Part shown: positions 1-10,638 of the stretch, one piece after another
Layout: each line of letters starts with the position of its first letter
Numbering within the stretch: position 1 is the first letter of the stretch
Source: Agilicoccus flavus
Lineage (GTDB): Bacteria > Actinomycetota > Actinomycetes > Actinomycetales > Dermatophilaceae
Assembly: GCF_014857905.1 (NCBI RefSeq)
Contig: NZ_JACYXE010000004.1
Span: forward strand, 1-64,000
Direction: 5' to 3'
DNA: 64,000 nucleotides
The notes under the pieces: model-generated
Database searches by the model: none
What the model saw: only the letters and a program-made list of their open reading frames with translations
What the model was told of the DNA's origin: nothing
Translations under genes and position numbers: made by a program

Positions 1-112
1 CCACTTCAAGAACTGGAACGCCGTGCACACCGACTACCGCCGACCCTACGCCACATTCGCCAACGCAATTACCGCAACCATCGCGTTATACAATTACGCA
101 ACCGCATCTTGA
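1..112 (+). mobile_element. C-terminal end of an IS transposase (DDE type), cut by window edge
   Basis: The first 112 bases read in one frame as the last 36 residues of a protein ending in TGA at 110-112. The pattern HTDYRRP followed by a short helix is what I know from the C-terminus of DDE_Tnp_4-type transposases of IS5-like elements, which typically end with a TDYRRP motif about 20 residues before the stop. The segment is visibly richer in A and T than everything to its right, fitting recent acquisition. The element's terminal inverted repeat should lie between the stop and about position 122, where the neighbouring lipoprotein gene breaks off. The rest of the transposase and the other IS end are outside the window. 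Family assignment is an inference from a short tail. Confidence 0.7.
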
Positions 113-119
113 ATAAGCC

Positions 120-872
120 TCAATCGTTCCGCTTGAGCGTGACGGTCTTGTTGGCCTGGTCGTAGGACTCGAAGGCGAACGCACCGGTGCCGGTGGGGTA
201 CTTGTTCGCGTAGTCGGAGAAGACGAAGCCCTCGCCCTGGGTCTTGACGTCGTTCGCCTTGTACTTGTCCATCGCGGTCGGGCTCTGCATCGAGAACGAC
301 GGGAGGCCGAGGATGGCCGGGAACTTCGACGTGACGCGCGAGATGGCGACGTCGACGGTCTTGGCGTCCTTGGCGGTGCAGCTCTTGAACAGCGACGGGG
401 CCTTCTTGTCGGCGAACCCGCCGAAGTTGTCCGTCCAGTACTGGGACACCGCGGCCGTGGCGCCGGCGCCCGTCTGGCTGTACATGCGGGTGAAGTTCTT
501 GCAGACGGCCTCGGCGTCGAAGGCGGTGCCGTCGTGGAACTTCACGCCCTCCCGGAGGGTGAAGGTCCAGGTGAGGCCGTCGGCGGACGGCTTCCACTCC
601 GTCGCGAGGCCGGGGGCGACGTCGGCCGAACCGGGCTTGAAGGACACGAGGCCCTCGAACATCTGGCGGCTGACGCGGAAGGTCTCGCCGTCGGTCGCGT
701 AGAAGGGGTCGAACACCTTGGGTGCGCCGGCCGCGCCGAAGGTGAAGGTCCCCCCGCCACCCCCGGACGCGCCGGAACCGGAGGACTCTCGCTGGCTCTC
801 CGCGCAGGAGGCGAGCGAGAGGGCGACGAGGGACGCCGTGGCGAGCGTGGCCACCGTACGCGTGACGGTCAT
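120..872 (-). pseudogene. Peptide ABC transporter substrate-binding lipoprotein, truncated by IS
   Basis: The reading frame gives 250 residues beginning with a lipoprotein signal peptide: charged start MTVTR, hydrophobic core, and lipobox LASC with the acylated Cys near residue 23. The mature part matches family 5 solute-binding proteins (DppA/OppA type): FDPFYATDGE, then APGLATEWKPSADGLTWTF, then LREGVKFHDG. Members are normally 500-550 residues; this one stops at LKRND, exactly where the typical sequence continues with a tryptophan-rich DYW motif and where the IS sequence starts. So the C-terminal lobe is missing and the protein cannot close round its ligand. The remainder is expected on the far side of the IS, beyond the left edge. 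A GAAAGG ribosome site precedes the ATG at 872. Loss of peptide or oligopeptide uptake through this system is the inferred effect. Confidence 0.85.
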
Positions 873-1043
873 GTCGTGCCTTTCGTTCGGCAGGGGAGGG
901 CGGCAGATCGCTGTCGCTCGTCCCGCCCCGGGGACCTCCGGGGTGCCGTGAAGTTATCACCGCGGCCGCGGCCGCCACGGCACTTTCGCCCGTGCCGCCC
1001 GGATCGAGACGAACCCGTCACCCGGCGGTGTGGGCTCGCGCCC

Positions 1044-1049
1044 TACCCT
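1044..1049 (+). promoter_or_regulatory. Putative -10 element (TACCCT) for a leaderless Nudix mRNA
   Basis: TACCCT lies six bases before the ATG at 1056, the TANNNT-N6-ATG arrangement typical of leaderless transcripts in actinobacteria. There is no convincing Shine-Dalgarno sequence for that ATG, which supports the reading. Not proven without transcription start mapping. Confidence 0.45.
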
Positions 1050-1055
1050 CGGGGC

Positions 1056-1478
1056 ATGTCCGATGCGCCCGAACTGGTCGTCGGTGCCGTCCTCCTCGAC
1101 GACGCCCTCGCCCCCCGCCGGTTCCTCGCCGCGCGGCGGGCCGCTCCCCCCGAGCTGGCGGGTGGGTGGGAGCTGCCGGGCGGCAAGGTGGAGACGGGGG
1201 AGACACCGGAGGCGGCGCTGCGGCGCGAGCTCGACGAGGAGCTCGGCATCGCGGCGGGCCTCCTGGACCCCCTGCCCGGCCCGGGCCCCGACGGCCTGTG
1301 GCCCCTCTCGCCCCGGTACGTCATGGCGGTGTGGTTCGCGCGCGTCGACGCGGGGACACCGAGGCCGTTGGCCGAGCACGACGAACTGCTCTGGCTCGCG
1401 CCGGCGGAGTGGGACCGGGTGGCGTGGCTGCCCGGGGACCTGCCCGTCGTGCGCACCGCGGTCACCCGACTGCCCTGA
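1056..1478 (+). CDS. Nudix hydrolase, MutT-like
   Basis: A 140-residue single-domain Nudix protein. The full Nudix box is present at about residues 40-62: G-x5-E-x7-RELDEELGI, with all the metal-binding glutamates. The preceding WELPGGK and the C-terminal LAEHDELLWLAP segment are the pattern of MutT/8-oxo-dGTP diphosphatase-like enzymes that clean oxidised nucleotides from the pool, but Nudix substrate cannot be assigned reliably from sequence; CTP or other nucleoside triphosphates are possible. I chose the ATG at 1056 rather than longer in-frame extensions because upstream residues are low-complexity Arg/Gly and a -10-like TACCCT sits six bases before it. It is followed 53 bases later by typA on the same strand. 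Confidence 0.85.
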   Translation: MSDAPELVVGAVLLDDALAPRRFLAARRAAPPELAGGWELPGGKVETGETPEAALRRELDEELGIAAGLLDPLPGPGPDGLWPLSPRYVMAVWFARVDAGTPRPLAEHDELLWLAPAEWDRVAWLPGDLPVVRTAVTRLP

Positions 1479-1531
1479 GCGCCGGCCCGCCGCCGCACGC
1501 GTGGTCGGCGCCCGCGGGCGGGGATGCGAAC

Positions 1532-3451
<1,920 letters not shown>

Positions 3452-3494
3452 CCGGGCCGGCGGACCGCGACACGGCGCCGAGGGGAGACTCGCC

Positions 3495-4115
3495 ATGACC
3501 GAGCCCCCGGAACCCCTGGGGTCGGCAGCACCCGTCGCGGCCGGCGACCACGTGGTGGGGCGGGACTTCGGGCCGGCCACGCGGTTCGTCGACCCCCTGC
3601 GGGACGTCGAGTTCGAGGACTGCGCCTTCACGGGCGTCGTCCTCGACTCCGCGACGCTGCGGCGCGTCGTCTTCCGCGGGTGCACCTTCACCGACTGCAG
3701 CCTCGTCGCCCCGGTGTGGCCGGACTCGGCCCTGCTGGGCTGCGCCTTCGTCGGCTGCCGGCTCGTGGGCGTCTCGTTCGGGCAGCTCGCGGACAGCGTC
3801 GTCGTCGAGCCGTGCAGCTACGAGCGCTGCCGGCTCGAGCTGTGCGGCCTGGCCGGTCGCGACCTGTCCGGCTGGAGCTTCACCGCGTGCTCGGTCCTCG
3901 AGTGCGACGTCGCCGACTCCGACCTGCGCCGGGCGACGTTCGCGGACTGCGACCTGTCCCGGACGACGTTCCGCGGCTGCGACCTGCGGGACGCGTCGAT
4001 GCCCGGCACCGTCGGGCTCGCCCTCGACGTGCGCGACAACCGCGTGCTCGGCCTGCGCGTCGACCCGGCCGCGGCGGCGGGCCTCCTCGCGCCGCTGGGG
4101 ATCCGGGTGGGCTGA
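3495..4115 (+). CDS. Pentapeptide-repeat protein
   Basis: A 206-residue protein whose centre (about residues 28-165) is a run of five-residue repeats of the A(D/N)LXX type in its Phe/Cys-rich form: units such as FEDCA, FTGVV, FRGCT, FTDCS, CDLSR, TTFRG. Such proteins fold into a right-handed quadrilateral beta-helix. The Cys-rich flavour resembles Qnr/MfpA, which mimic DNA and protect gyrase from quinolones, but most family members have no known job and there is no gyrase gene nearby, so I do not assign that function. A strong GGGGAGA ribosome site lies just upstream of the ATG. The last 30 residues (DVRDNRVLGLRVDPAAAAGL) leave the repeat and may cap the helix or dimerise. Confidence 0.85.
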   Translation: MTEPPEPLGSAAPVAAGDHVVGRDFGPATRFVDPLRDVEFEDCAFTGVVLDSATLRRVVFRGCTFTDCSLVAPVWPDSALLGCAFVGCRLVGVSFGQLADSVVVEPCSYERCRLELCGLAGRDLSGWSFTACSVLECDVADSDLRRATFADCDLSRTTFRGCDLRDASMPGTVGLALDVRDNRVLGLRVDPAAAAGLLAPLGIRVG

Positions 4116-4210
4116 CCCCCGCCGGGCGGCGTTCGGGGGGCCCGCCACGACCGGCGGACCGACGCGTCGAGGGTCCGGCGAGCGCCGCATCGGGGTGCGG
4201 CGGCGCCCAC

Positions 4211-4216
4211 TAGGCT
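4211..4216 (+). promoter_or_regulatory. Putative -10 element (TAGGCT) of the aminotransferase gene
   Basis: TAGGCT matches the actinobacterial TANNNT -10 pattern and lies 58 bases before the aminotransferase ATG. No clear -35 hexamer is seen at the expected distance. Confidence 0.35.
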
Positions 4217-4274
4217 CGGGGCAGGGCCCCGGCGCGGGCCCCCGATCGAACCCCCCACCCCGCGAGGACATCCG

Positions 4275-5543
4275 ATGACGCACACCGTCGACCAGCAGGC
4301 GCTCGCCGCCGCGCTCGAGCCCGCCCGGGCGCGCTACGCCGAGTTCGAGAAGGCCGGGATGAAGCTCGACATCACCCGCGGCAAGCCGTGCGCGGCGCAG
4401 CTCGACCTCTCGGACGGTCTCCTCACCGCGGTCGGCGCCGGGCAGGCCCGCGCCGACGACGCCGGCGACCTGCGCAACTACGGCGGCGCCCCGAAGGGGC
4501 TCGCCGCCCTGCGCGAGATGTTCGCCCCGCTGCTCGACGTGCCGGCCGACCAGCTCGTGGCCCGCGACAACGCCTCGCTGGCGCTCATGCACTTCTGCGT
4601 CGCGACGTCGTTCTTCCACGCGCCCCCCGGCGGGGAGACGCGGTGGATGGGGCAGGACGTCACGTTCCTCGCGCCCGTGCCCGGCTACGACCGCCACTTC
4701 TCGGTCTGCGACGACCTGGGGGTGTCGCTGACGACCGTCGGCATGACCGACGAGGGCCCCGACATGGACGAGGTCGAGCGGCTCGTCGCGTCCGACACCT
4801 CGATCAAGGGCATCTGGTGCGTGCCGAAGTACGCCAACCCCACGGGCATCACCTACTCCGACGAGGTCGTCCGCCGCCTCGCGGCCATGCCCGCGGCCGC
4901 CCCCGACTTCCGTGTGTACTGGGACAACGCCTACGCGATGCACCACCTGTCCGCCACGCCCGACGAGCTCACCCCGATCCTCGCCGCCTGCGCGGAGGCC
5001 GGGAACCCCGACCGCGCGTTCGTCTTCGGGTCCACGTCGAAGGTCACCTTCGCCGGGGCCGGGGTCTCCTTCTTCGGCGGCTCGCCCGCCAACGTCGCGT
5101 GGTTCCTCGCCCACGACGGCAAGCGCTCCATCGGCCCCGACAAGGTGAACCAGGAGCGGCACGTCCGCTTCTTCGGCGACACCGACGCCGTCCGGGACCA
5201 CATGGACCGGCACCGCGAGATCCTCGCGCCGAAGTTCGAGGCCGTCGGCAAGGCCCTCGCGCAGGACCTCGGCGCGCTCGGCGTCGCGCGCTGGAACGAC
5301 CCCAACGGCGGGTACTTCGTCAGCCTCGACGTCGTCCCCGGCACCGCGAGCCGCGTCGTCGAGCTCGCGAAGGACGTCGGCGTCGCCCTCACCCCCGCCG
5401 GCGCCACCTACCCCGGCGGCGTCGACCCCGACGACACGAACATCCGCATCGCGCCGTCGTTCCCGACGACCGACGAGCTCGCCCGCGCCCTCGACGTGCT
5501 GACGACCTGCGTCGTCATCGCCGCCGCCGAGAAGCTCCTCTGA
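4275..5543 (+). CDS. Aspartate aminotransferase-like PLP enzyme (AspT, subgroup Ic)
   Basis: A 422-residue fold-type I aminotransferase. DITRGKP near residue 35, NYGG, the NPTG motif (YANPTGITYS), DNAY, and the PLP lysine in GSTSKVTFAG all match the PF12897 aminotransferase group, whose best known member is AspT of Corynebacterium glutamicum, an aspartate aminotransferase. It lacks the N-terminal winged-helix domain of the MocR regulators from which the Pfam name derives, so it is an enzyme and not a regulator. The product would interconvert oxaloacetate/glutamate and aspartate/2-oxoglutarate and feed the diaminopimelate branch encoded further right. GAGGAC precedes the ATG. A strong hairpin ends the transcript. 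Confidence 0.85.
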   Translation: MTHTVDQQALAAALEPARARYAEFEKAGMKLDITRGKPCAAQLDLSDGLLTAVGAGQARADDAGDLRNYGGAPKGLAALREMFAPLLDVPADQLVARDNASLALMHFCVATSFFHAPPGGETRWMGQDVTFLAPVPGYDRHFSVCDDLGVSLTTVGMTDEGPDMDEVERLVASDTSIKGIWCVPKYANPTGITYSDEVVRRLAAMPAAAPDFRVYWDNAYAMHHLSATPDELTPILAACAEAGNPDRAFVFGSTSKVTFAGAGVSFFGGSPANVAWFLAHDGKRSIGPDKVNQERHVRFFGDTDAVRDHMDRHREILAPKFEAVGKALAQDLGALGVARWNDPNGGYFVSLDVVPGTASRVVELAKDVGVALTPAGATYPGGVDPDDTNIRIAPSFPTTDELARALDVLTTCVVIAAAEKLL

Positions 5544-5557
5544 GGGCACCCGATCGC

Positions 5558-5596
5558 AACGGCACCCGCCCCCCACGCGGGGGGACGGGCGCCGTT
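5558..5596. terminator. Bidirectional terminator hairpin between convergent genes
   Basis: AACGGC-CCCG-CCCC pairs with GGGG-CGGG-GCCGTT around a short CACGC loop, with single mismatches. It lies between the aminotransferase stop and the 3' end of ppk2, which face each other. No U-tract, as is usual for this GC content. Confidence 0.75.
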
Positions 5597-5610
5597 CGCG
5601 TCCGGGGACT

Positions 5611-5699
5611 CGCCTCAGTCGCCGACCCTACCCATGTGGTCGGCTCGCTCGGCGGGGCTCCGGAGGAAGCAGGGTCGGTCTTCGCCTCAGTCGCCGACC
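5611..5699. repeat. 17-base direct repeat at the 3' end of ppk2
   Basis: CGCCTCAGTCGCCGACC occurs at 5611-5627 and again at 5683-5699, 72 bases apart. The second copy spans the ppk2 stop codon and its last residues (VGD), so the first copy looks like a duplicated gene tail left behind by slippage or an end-joining event. Confidence 0.8.
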
Positions 5700-6580
5700 G
5701 TGTCGCGGGCCCTCTGGACGATCTTCGGGTCCGGCGCGAAGACGACCGAGGTGTCCTTGCCCTCGTAGTCGAACTTGTTCAGGAAGAAGCGCATCGCGTT
5801 GATGCGGGCGCGCTTCTTGTCGTTGCTCCTGATCGTCGTCCAGGGGGCGATGTCGGTGTCCGTGGCCCGGAACATCTCCTCCTTGGCCTCGGTGTACCGC
5901 TCCCACCGGTCGAGGGACTCGATGTCCATCGGCGACAGCTTCCACTGGCGCACGGGGTCGATCTGCCGGATGGCGAAGCGGGTCCGCTGTTCACTCGGGG
6001 TGACGGAGAACCAGAGCTTCGTGAGGGACAGGCCGGCGTCGATGAGGGCCTCCTCGATGAGGGGGCACTGGGTGAGGAACCGGCGGTACTCCTCTTCGGT
6101 GCAGAAGCCCATGACGCGCTCGACACCCGCGCGGTTGTACCAGGACCGGTCGAACAGGACGATCTCGCCGCTCGTCGGGAGCTGCTGGATGTACCGCTGG
6201 AAGTACCACTGGCCGAGCTCGGTCTCCGTCGGCTTGGTCAGGGCCACGACGCGGGCGGCGCGGGGGTTGAGGTGCTCCGTGAACCGCTTGATCGTGCCGC
6301 CCTTGCCGGCCGCGTCGCGGCCCTCGAAGACGACGACGTGCTTGAGGCCCGTGTCCTGCGTCCAGTACTGGAACTTCAGCAGCTCCACCTGGAGCAGATA
6401 TTTCTCGACCTCGTACTGCTCGCGCGTCATGCGCTCGTCGTAGGGGAAGTCCTCGCGCCACGTGTCGACCGCGGACCCGCCCGGGTCGATGAGGTCGGGG
6501 TCGGACCCGTGCTCGTCGCTGCGCACCGTGAACCCCTCGGTGCGCAGCTTGTCGATGTACTGCCTCATCTGGTCGGGCAC
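5687..6580 (-). CDS. ppk2: Polyphosphate kinase 2
   Basis: A 297-residue single-domain PPK2, which moves phosphate between inorganic polyphosphate and nucleotides (class I enzymes make ATP or GTP from polyP and ADP or GDP). Walker A is GRDAAGKGG, about residue 88-96; the lid and Walker B regions show FDRSWYNRAGVERVMGF, and the C-terminus has WTTIRSNDKKRARIN, all hallmarks. Length fits a single PPK2 domain. The start is the GTG at 6580 because GGAG lies about six bases upstream of it, better than the ATG at 6568. A -10-like TAGCCT on this strand at 6717-6722 would give a leader of about 130 bases. Transcribed divergently from mshB. Confidence 0.93.
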   Translation of the reverse strand: MPDQMRQYIDKLRTEGFTVRSDEHGSDPDLIDPGGSAVDTWREDFPYDERMTREQYEVEKYLLQVELLKFQYWTQDTGLKHVVVFEGRDAAGKGGTIKRFTEHLNPRAARVVALTKPTETELGQWYFQRYIQQLPTSGEIVLFDRSWYNRAGVERVMGFCTEEEYRRFLTQCPLIEEALIDAGLSLTKLWFSVTPSEQRTRFAIRQIDPVRQWKLSPMDIESLDRWERYTEAKEEMFRATDTDIAPWTTIRSNDKKRARINAMRFFLNKFDYEGKDTSVVFAPDPKIVQRARDTVGD

Positions 6581-6812
6581 GTCGGCTCCGTTCTGCTCGG
6601 GCGCCCGCGAGGGGCGGGACCGGCCGGGGTGGGGCGGCCCGGCACGGCGTCCGACACGGAAGATCGGAACGGTGCGCGGTGGGACCCACGCATCGTGCTC
6701 GGGCCTGATGACGTGGAGGCTACAGGGCGGTGAACGACCAGGGGGCCGGTCGAGGCGGCCCGGCGGACGGCGCCGGGTAGATTGGCGGCCGGTCGAGGAG
6801 AGGTGGAGCCAC

Positions 6813-7778
6813 ATGGCGGACGAGCGCCGGGCGCGGCTGCTGTTCGTGCACGCCCATCCGGACGACGAGACCCTGGCCACGGGGGTGGCGATCGCCACGT
6901 ACGCCGCCGCCGGGCACGAGGTCCACGTGCTCACCGCGAACCTCGGCGACGAGGGCGAGGTCATCCCCGACGACCTGCGGCGTCTCGACCCCGCCGAGCA
7001 GATCGGGCCGGAGCGCGGGGTCGACCTCGCCGCGTACCGGCGTGGCGAACTGGTCGCCGCCCTCGACGCGCTCGGCGCCGCCGGGCGTCTTCTCGGCGAG
7101 GACGCGCCGCTGCAGGCGGGGACGGGCCCGGGGCCGTTCCGCGACTCGGGCATGGTCGGCACCCCCTCGGCGGGTCACCCCCGCGCCCTCGTCGGCGCCG
7201 ACCTCGACGCGCTCGCAGACCTGGTCCGCGCCGTCGTGCAGGACGTGGGCGCCGACGTCGTCGTGACGTACGACTCCGCCGGCGGCTACGGCCACCCCGA
7301 CCACGTGCGGGTCCACGCGATGACCTGCCGCGCGCTCGCAACCATGCCGGCGCAGGCCCGGCCGGCGTTGTTCGCGGCCTACGTCCCCGCCGACGCCGCC
7401 GCGGCCGACCGGGCCCGGTTGCCCGGACTCGTCGACCCCGCCCTGCGCCTGAGCGTCCCCGGACCGGACGACCCCTACCCGCCCTCCGTGGTCGACGCCG
7501 GGGTCGTCACCCACGAGGTCGTGGGCACGCCCGAGGCGCTGGCCCGCCGCGACGCGGCGCTGCGCGCCCATCGCACCCAGGTCACGCTGTTCGAGGGCGG
7601 GTACCACGCGCTGTCCAACGACGTCGCCGCCCCCACCCCCACCCGAGAGGGGTACGCCCGCCTCGACCCGGAGACGGGGGAGCCCCTCCCGGGGCCGCGG
7701 AACGGCGGCGGGAGGCCGGGCCTGGTGCCCGACCTGCCGGGCGAAATCGGGACCGACCCGCGGGAGGACCGGACATGA
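6813..7778 (+). CDS. mshB: N-acetyl-GlcN-Ins deacetylase, mycothiol biosynthesis
   Basis: A 321-residue zinc-dependent LmbE/PIG-L deacetylase. It removes the acetyl group from GlcNAc-inositol, the second committed step of mycothiol synthesis in the cytoplasm. The zinc site is visible as AHPDDE (residues 14-19) and GHPDHVRVH near residue 164; the insert EVIPDDLRRLDPAEQIG and the C-terminal AHRTQVT segment are those of MshB and distinguish it from the conjugate amidase Mca, which is otherwise similar. AGGTGGAG is the ribosome site. Its stop overlaps the next start by four bases (ATGA), so the two are co-translated. Other mycothiol genes (mshA, mshC, mshD) are not in the window. Confidence 0.9.
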   Translation: MADERRARLLFVHAHPDDETLATGVAIATYAAAGHEVHVLTANLGDEGEVIPDDLRRLDPAEQIGPERGVDLAAYRRGELVAALDALGAAGRLLGEDAPLQAGTGPGPFRDSGMVGTPSAGHPRALVGADLDALADLVRAVVQDVGADVVVTYDSAGGYGHPDHVRVHAMTCRALATMPAQARPALFAAYVPADAAAADRARLPGLVDPALRLSVPGPDDPYPPSVVDAGVVTHEVVGTPEALARRDAALRAHRTQVTLFEGGYHALSNDVAAPTPTREGYARLDPETGEPLPGPRNGGGRPGLVPDLPGEIGTDPREDRT

Positions 7779-8308
7779 CCTCGACGACGCCCCACCTCCC
7801 CGACCCCGCGGGGGCCGGGAGCGACGCCGACCGGGCCCGATTCCGGCAGGCCATGGGCCGGTTCGCGACCGGCGTCACCGTCCTCACGACGGTCGCCGAC
7901 GGCCACGACCACGCGATGACCGCGAACTCGGTCACCTCGGTCTCGCTCGAGCCGCTCCTCGTGCTCGCCTGCGTCGAGCTCGAGGCCCGGTTCCACGACG
8001 CGGTGATCGAGGCCGGGGTGTGGGGTCTCAACGTGCTGCCGGGCGGGGCGCGGCCCACGGCCGCGTGGCTCGCCACGCGCGGGCGGCCCCTGCACGGTCA
8101 GCTCGACCGCGTGCCGCATCGCCGCGGGCCCGCCACCGGGGTCGCGCTGCTCGACGGCGCCATCGCCACGCTCGAATGCCGCACCCGGGACGTCCACCGG
8201 TCCGGCGACCACGACATCCTCGTGGCCGACGTGCTCTCCGTCGACCTGGACCCCGCCGACGCCGACGCCCTCGTCTACTGGCGCGGCGAGTATCACCGCA
8301 TCTCCTGA
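7775..8308 (+). CDS. Flavin reductase-like FMN-binding protein
   Basis: A 177-residue split-barrel protein of the flavin reductase family (PF01613). The N-terminal RQAMGRFATGVTVLTT, then AMTANSVTSVSLEPLLVL, and the C-terminal LVYWRGEYHRIS are the conserved elements; members use NAD(P)H to reduce FMN or FAD for a partner monooxygenase, or act as oxidoreductases on their own. There is no oxygenase partner next door, so its substrate is open. It begins inside the last codon of mshB, which argues for co-expression with mycothiol synthesis; whether it has a thiol-related role is only a guess. Confidence 0.85.
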   Translation: MTSTTPHLPDPAGAGSDADRARFRQAMGRFATGVTVLTTVADGHDHAMTANSVTSVSLEPLLVLACVELEARFHDAVIEAGVWGLNVLPGGARPTAAWLATRGRPLHGQLDRVPHRRGPATGVALLDGAIATLECRTRDVHRSGDHDILVADVLSVDLDPADADALVYWRGEYHRIS

Positions 8309-8546
8309 GCGCCGCGTCGGAGCTCGGACTACTCCTCCGCGCGGACCCGGGCGCGGCGCCCCGCGCCGTCGACGCGCCCACCCCCGTCGAGACCCGTCGT
8401 CGATCGGCGCGGATCGCCGCGGTTCCCTCCCGCCTGCGGGCTAGCCTGACGCGCAGGGGGAGCGGTCGGTGGGGAGCTTCGCCGGATCCGCGTCGACGTC
8501 CTGCGGGCGGCTCGCGCCGGTCGGGGACGAGAGGGGAGGTGAGGGG

Positions 8547-10283
8547 ATGCGTCGGACCGGGACGCTGATCGGGCTGCTCGCGCCCCTCGCCCTCCTCGCC
8601 GTCATCTACGCGGGAGTGGCCTGGGTCGTGGGGAGCCGGCTCCCCAGCCGGGCCAGCGTCCTCGGCGTCGCCGTCGGCGGTCTCACCGCCGACGAGGCGC
8701 GGGACCGGCTCGCGCCCGTCGCCGCGGAGCGCGCCCGGCAACCCGTGCGGCTCGAGCTCGACACGCACGCGGTCACGCGGCCCGCCGAGGACCTCGGCCT
8801 GCGGATCGACCTCGACGCGACCCTCGCCCGCGCGTCCGGCTTCTCCGCGGCACCCACGGAGGTGTGGCGTCGGCTGAACGGTGGCGGGCCCCTCACCCCG
8901 GTGACCCGGCTCGACGCGGGCGTCGCCTACGCCGCGGTCGCGGAGGCGGCGCGTGCGGTGGACCGCCCGCTCGTGGCCGGCGCGGTCACGTTCCCCGGCG
9001 GGCGCGTGGACGTCGTCCGCCCCGAATCCGGCCGACGGGTCGACGTCGACGGCACCCTGGCCGCCCTCGAACGCGCGTGGCCCGCGTCGTCGGACGTCAC
9101 CGGCCCGGTCGCCGTGACGCAGCCGCCCGTCGCGGCCGCCGAGGTCGACCGGATCGTCGAGCAGGTGGCCGACCGGGCGGTCTCGGGCCCGCTGACGATC
9201 GTCGTCGGACGAGCCCAGGTCCCGCTCGCGCCCGCCACCTTCGCCCCGGCCCTGGCGATGCGCCCCGCCGGGGGCGGCCTCGACCTCGTCGTCGACCCCG
9301 GCGCCCTGGGGCCCGTGCTCGCGGCCCTGCCCGGGGCGAAGGCCGAACCCACCGACGCCGGGCTCCGGATCGAGGGCGGGCGGCCGGTCGTCGTGCCCGG
9401 CCGCGACGGGTACGCCCCCGATGCCGCCCGTACCGCGCCCGCCGTGCGCGCGGCGCTGCTCGACCCGGCCCGCACCGCGGCCCTGCACACGACCGCGCGG
9501 GTGCCGCACCGGACGACGGCCGAGGTCGGAGGCTGGGCCGTCACGGGGATCCTGGGCCGGGCCACCGTCTCCCTGGCCGACTCCGGCGGCGACGCCGACG
9601 CCGTCGCGAACGCCGCCCTCGCCGCCCGCCGACTCGACGGGACGCTCGTCGCCCCCGGCCGCACCCTCAGCCTGCTCGGCGTGCTCGGTCTCGCCGGGGC
9701 GCCGGCCGCCGACTCCGGCTGGCGTCCCGCGCGCAGCGCCGACGACCCCGGCACCGCGGTCGTCGGGGCGGGCGCCTCCCAGACCGCCACGGCCCTGTCC
9801 GCCGCCGCCCTGGCGGCCGGGCTCGACGTCGCCCCGCGCGCCCCGCACCGGACGTGGGACCCGACCCGCCCCGAGGGGCTCGACGCCGATCTGCGCGCCC
9901 CCGACGTCGACCTCGGCCTCCGGGCGCCCGCCGACTCCGGGCTGCTCATCGAGGCGACCGTCGCGGGCGGTGCGGTCCAGGTGCAGGTCTGGGGCCGGCC
10001 CGGCCCGCCCGTGCGCCTCACCGTCTCGCCGCGAGAGGGCGAGCAGACCCCGGGCGACCTCATCGGACCGGCGCAGGGGTGCGTCCCGGTCGAGCGCACC
10101 CGCCCCGGTTTCACGGTCTCGGTTCGGCGTATCATCGGTGCTGCTGCCGGTCGGCCGTCCCGGACGGACACCGTCGGCGTCACCTACGAGGGGCGCGGGC
10201 GGGTCGTGTGTCCCGGCCCACCCGTCAGCCCGACCGATCCCGATCCGGCGCTTGCGCCCCCAGACCCGTCCACCGGGTACTGA
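8547..10283 (+). CDS. VanW-family protein with PG-binding-4 domains, membrane-anchored
   Basis: A 578-residue protein with one N-terminal membrane segment (residues about 6-28, [23 protein letters not shown]) and a large exported part. Two repeats of the YoaR/PG_binding_4 type follow ([17 protein letters not shown] near 35-48 and [14 protein letters not shown] near 195), and the C-terminal 230 residues are VanW-like ([22 protein letters not shown], then [19 protein letters not shown], then [16 protein letters not shown]). VanW proteins occur in vancomycin-resistance clusters and widely in Gram-positives, but their biochemical role is unknown; binding to or trimming of the cell wall is the usual guess. 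GAGGGGAGGTGAGGGG precedes the ATG. The start was set at 8547, excluding a basic low-complexity extension. Confidence 0.85.
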   Translation: MRRTGTLIGLLAPLALLAVIYAGVAWVVGSRLPSRASVLGVAVGGLTADEARDRLAPVAAERARQPVRLELDTHAVTRPAEDLGLRIDLDATLARASGFSAAPTEVWRRLNGGGPLTPVTRLDAGVAYAAVAEAARAVDRPLVAGAVTFPGGRVDVVRPESGRRVDVDGTLAALERAWPASSDVTGPVAVTQPPVAAAEVDRIVEQVADRAVSGPLTIVVGRAQVPLAPATFAPALAMRPAGGGLDLVVDPGALGPVLAALPGAKAEPTDAGLRIEGGRPVVVPGRDGYAPDAARTAPAVRAALLDPARTAALHTTARVPHRTTAEVGGWAVTGILGRATVSLADSGGDADAVANAALAARRLDGTLVAPGRTLSLLGVLGLAGAPAADSGWRPARSADDPGTAVVGAGASQTATALSAAALAAGLDVAPRAPHRTWDPTRPEGLDADLRAPDVDLGLRAPADSGLLIEATVAGGAVQVQVWGRPGPPVRLTVSPREGEQTPGDLIGPAQGCVPVERTRPGFTVSVRRIIGAAAGRPSRTDTVGVTYEGRGRVVCPGPPVSPTDPDPALAPPDPSTGY

Positions 10284-10311
10284 CCTCGTCCCGTCCAGGA
10301 GGACCGCCCCC

Positions 10312-10638
10312 ATGACCTACGTCATCGCCCAACCGTGCGTCGACCTCAAGGACAAGGCGTGCATCGAGGAGTGTCCGGTCGACTGCATCTACGAGGGCAA
10401 GCGCTCGCTGTACATCCACCCCGACGAGTGCGTCGACTGTGGTGCCTGCGAGCCGGTGTGCCCGGTCGAGGCCATCTACTACGAGGACGACGTCCCCGAG
10501 GAGTGGGCCGACTACTACAAGGCGAACGTCGAGTTCTTCGACGACCTCGGCAGCCCGGGCGGCGCCGCGAAGATGGGCATGATCGACGCCGACCACCCCC
10601 TCGTCGCCGCGCTGCCCCCGCAGAGCCACGACGAGTGA
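10312..10638 (+). CDS. fdxA: 7Fe ferredoxin
   Basis: A 108-residue ferredoxin with eight cysteines in the 7Fe pattern. By comparison with the Azotobacter type, C9, C17 and C50 would hold the [3Fe-4S] cluster and C21, C40, C43 and C46 the [4Fe-4S] cluster, with C25 extra. The C-terminal tail (residues 60-108) is the acidic extension common in actinobacterial FdxA/FdxC. It carries electrons to cytochromes P450 or other oxidoreductases in the cytoplasm. AGGAGGA is an almost perfect ribosome site. The stop codon overlaps the GTG start of dapC (GTGA), an association also known in M. tuberculosis (fdxC, Rv1177, beside Rv1178). Confidence 0.95.
   Translation: MTYVIAQPCVDLKDKACIEECPVDCIYEGKRSLYIHPDECVDCGACEPVCPVEAIYYEDDVPEEWADYYKANVEFFDDLGSPGGAAKMGMIDADHPLVAALPPQSHDE

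Noticed and set aside
992-1460. Long plus-strand frames running through the Nudix gene into typA
   Set aside because: They are high-GC shadows in other frames of real genes, with Arg/Pro/Ala-rich translations and no family resemblance; only the portion after the true start codons is coding.
4388-6733. 781-residue plus-strand frame across the aminotransferase and ppk2 genes
   Set aside because: It spans a terminator and lies antisense to ppk2. Composition is that of an out-of-frame shadow.
8028-10313. 761-residue minus-strand frame opposite the VanW-like gene and the flavin reductase
   Set aside because: Antisense shadow with Gly/Arg/Asp-rich sequence and no domains; the plus-strand genes show clear families.
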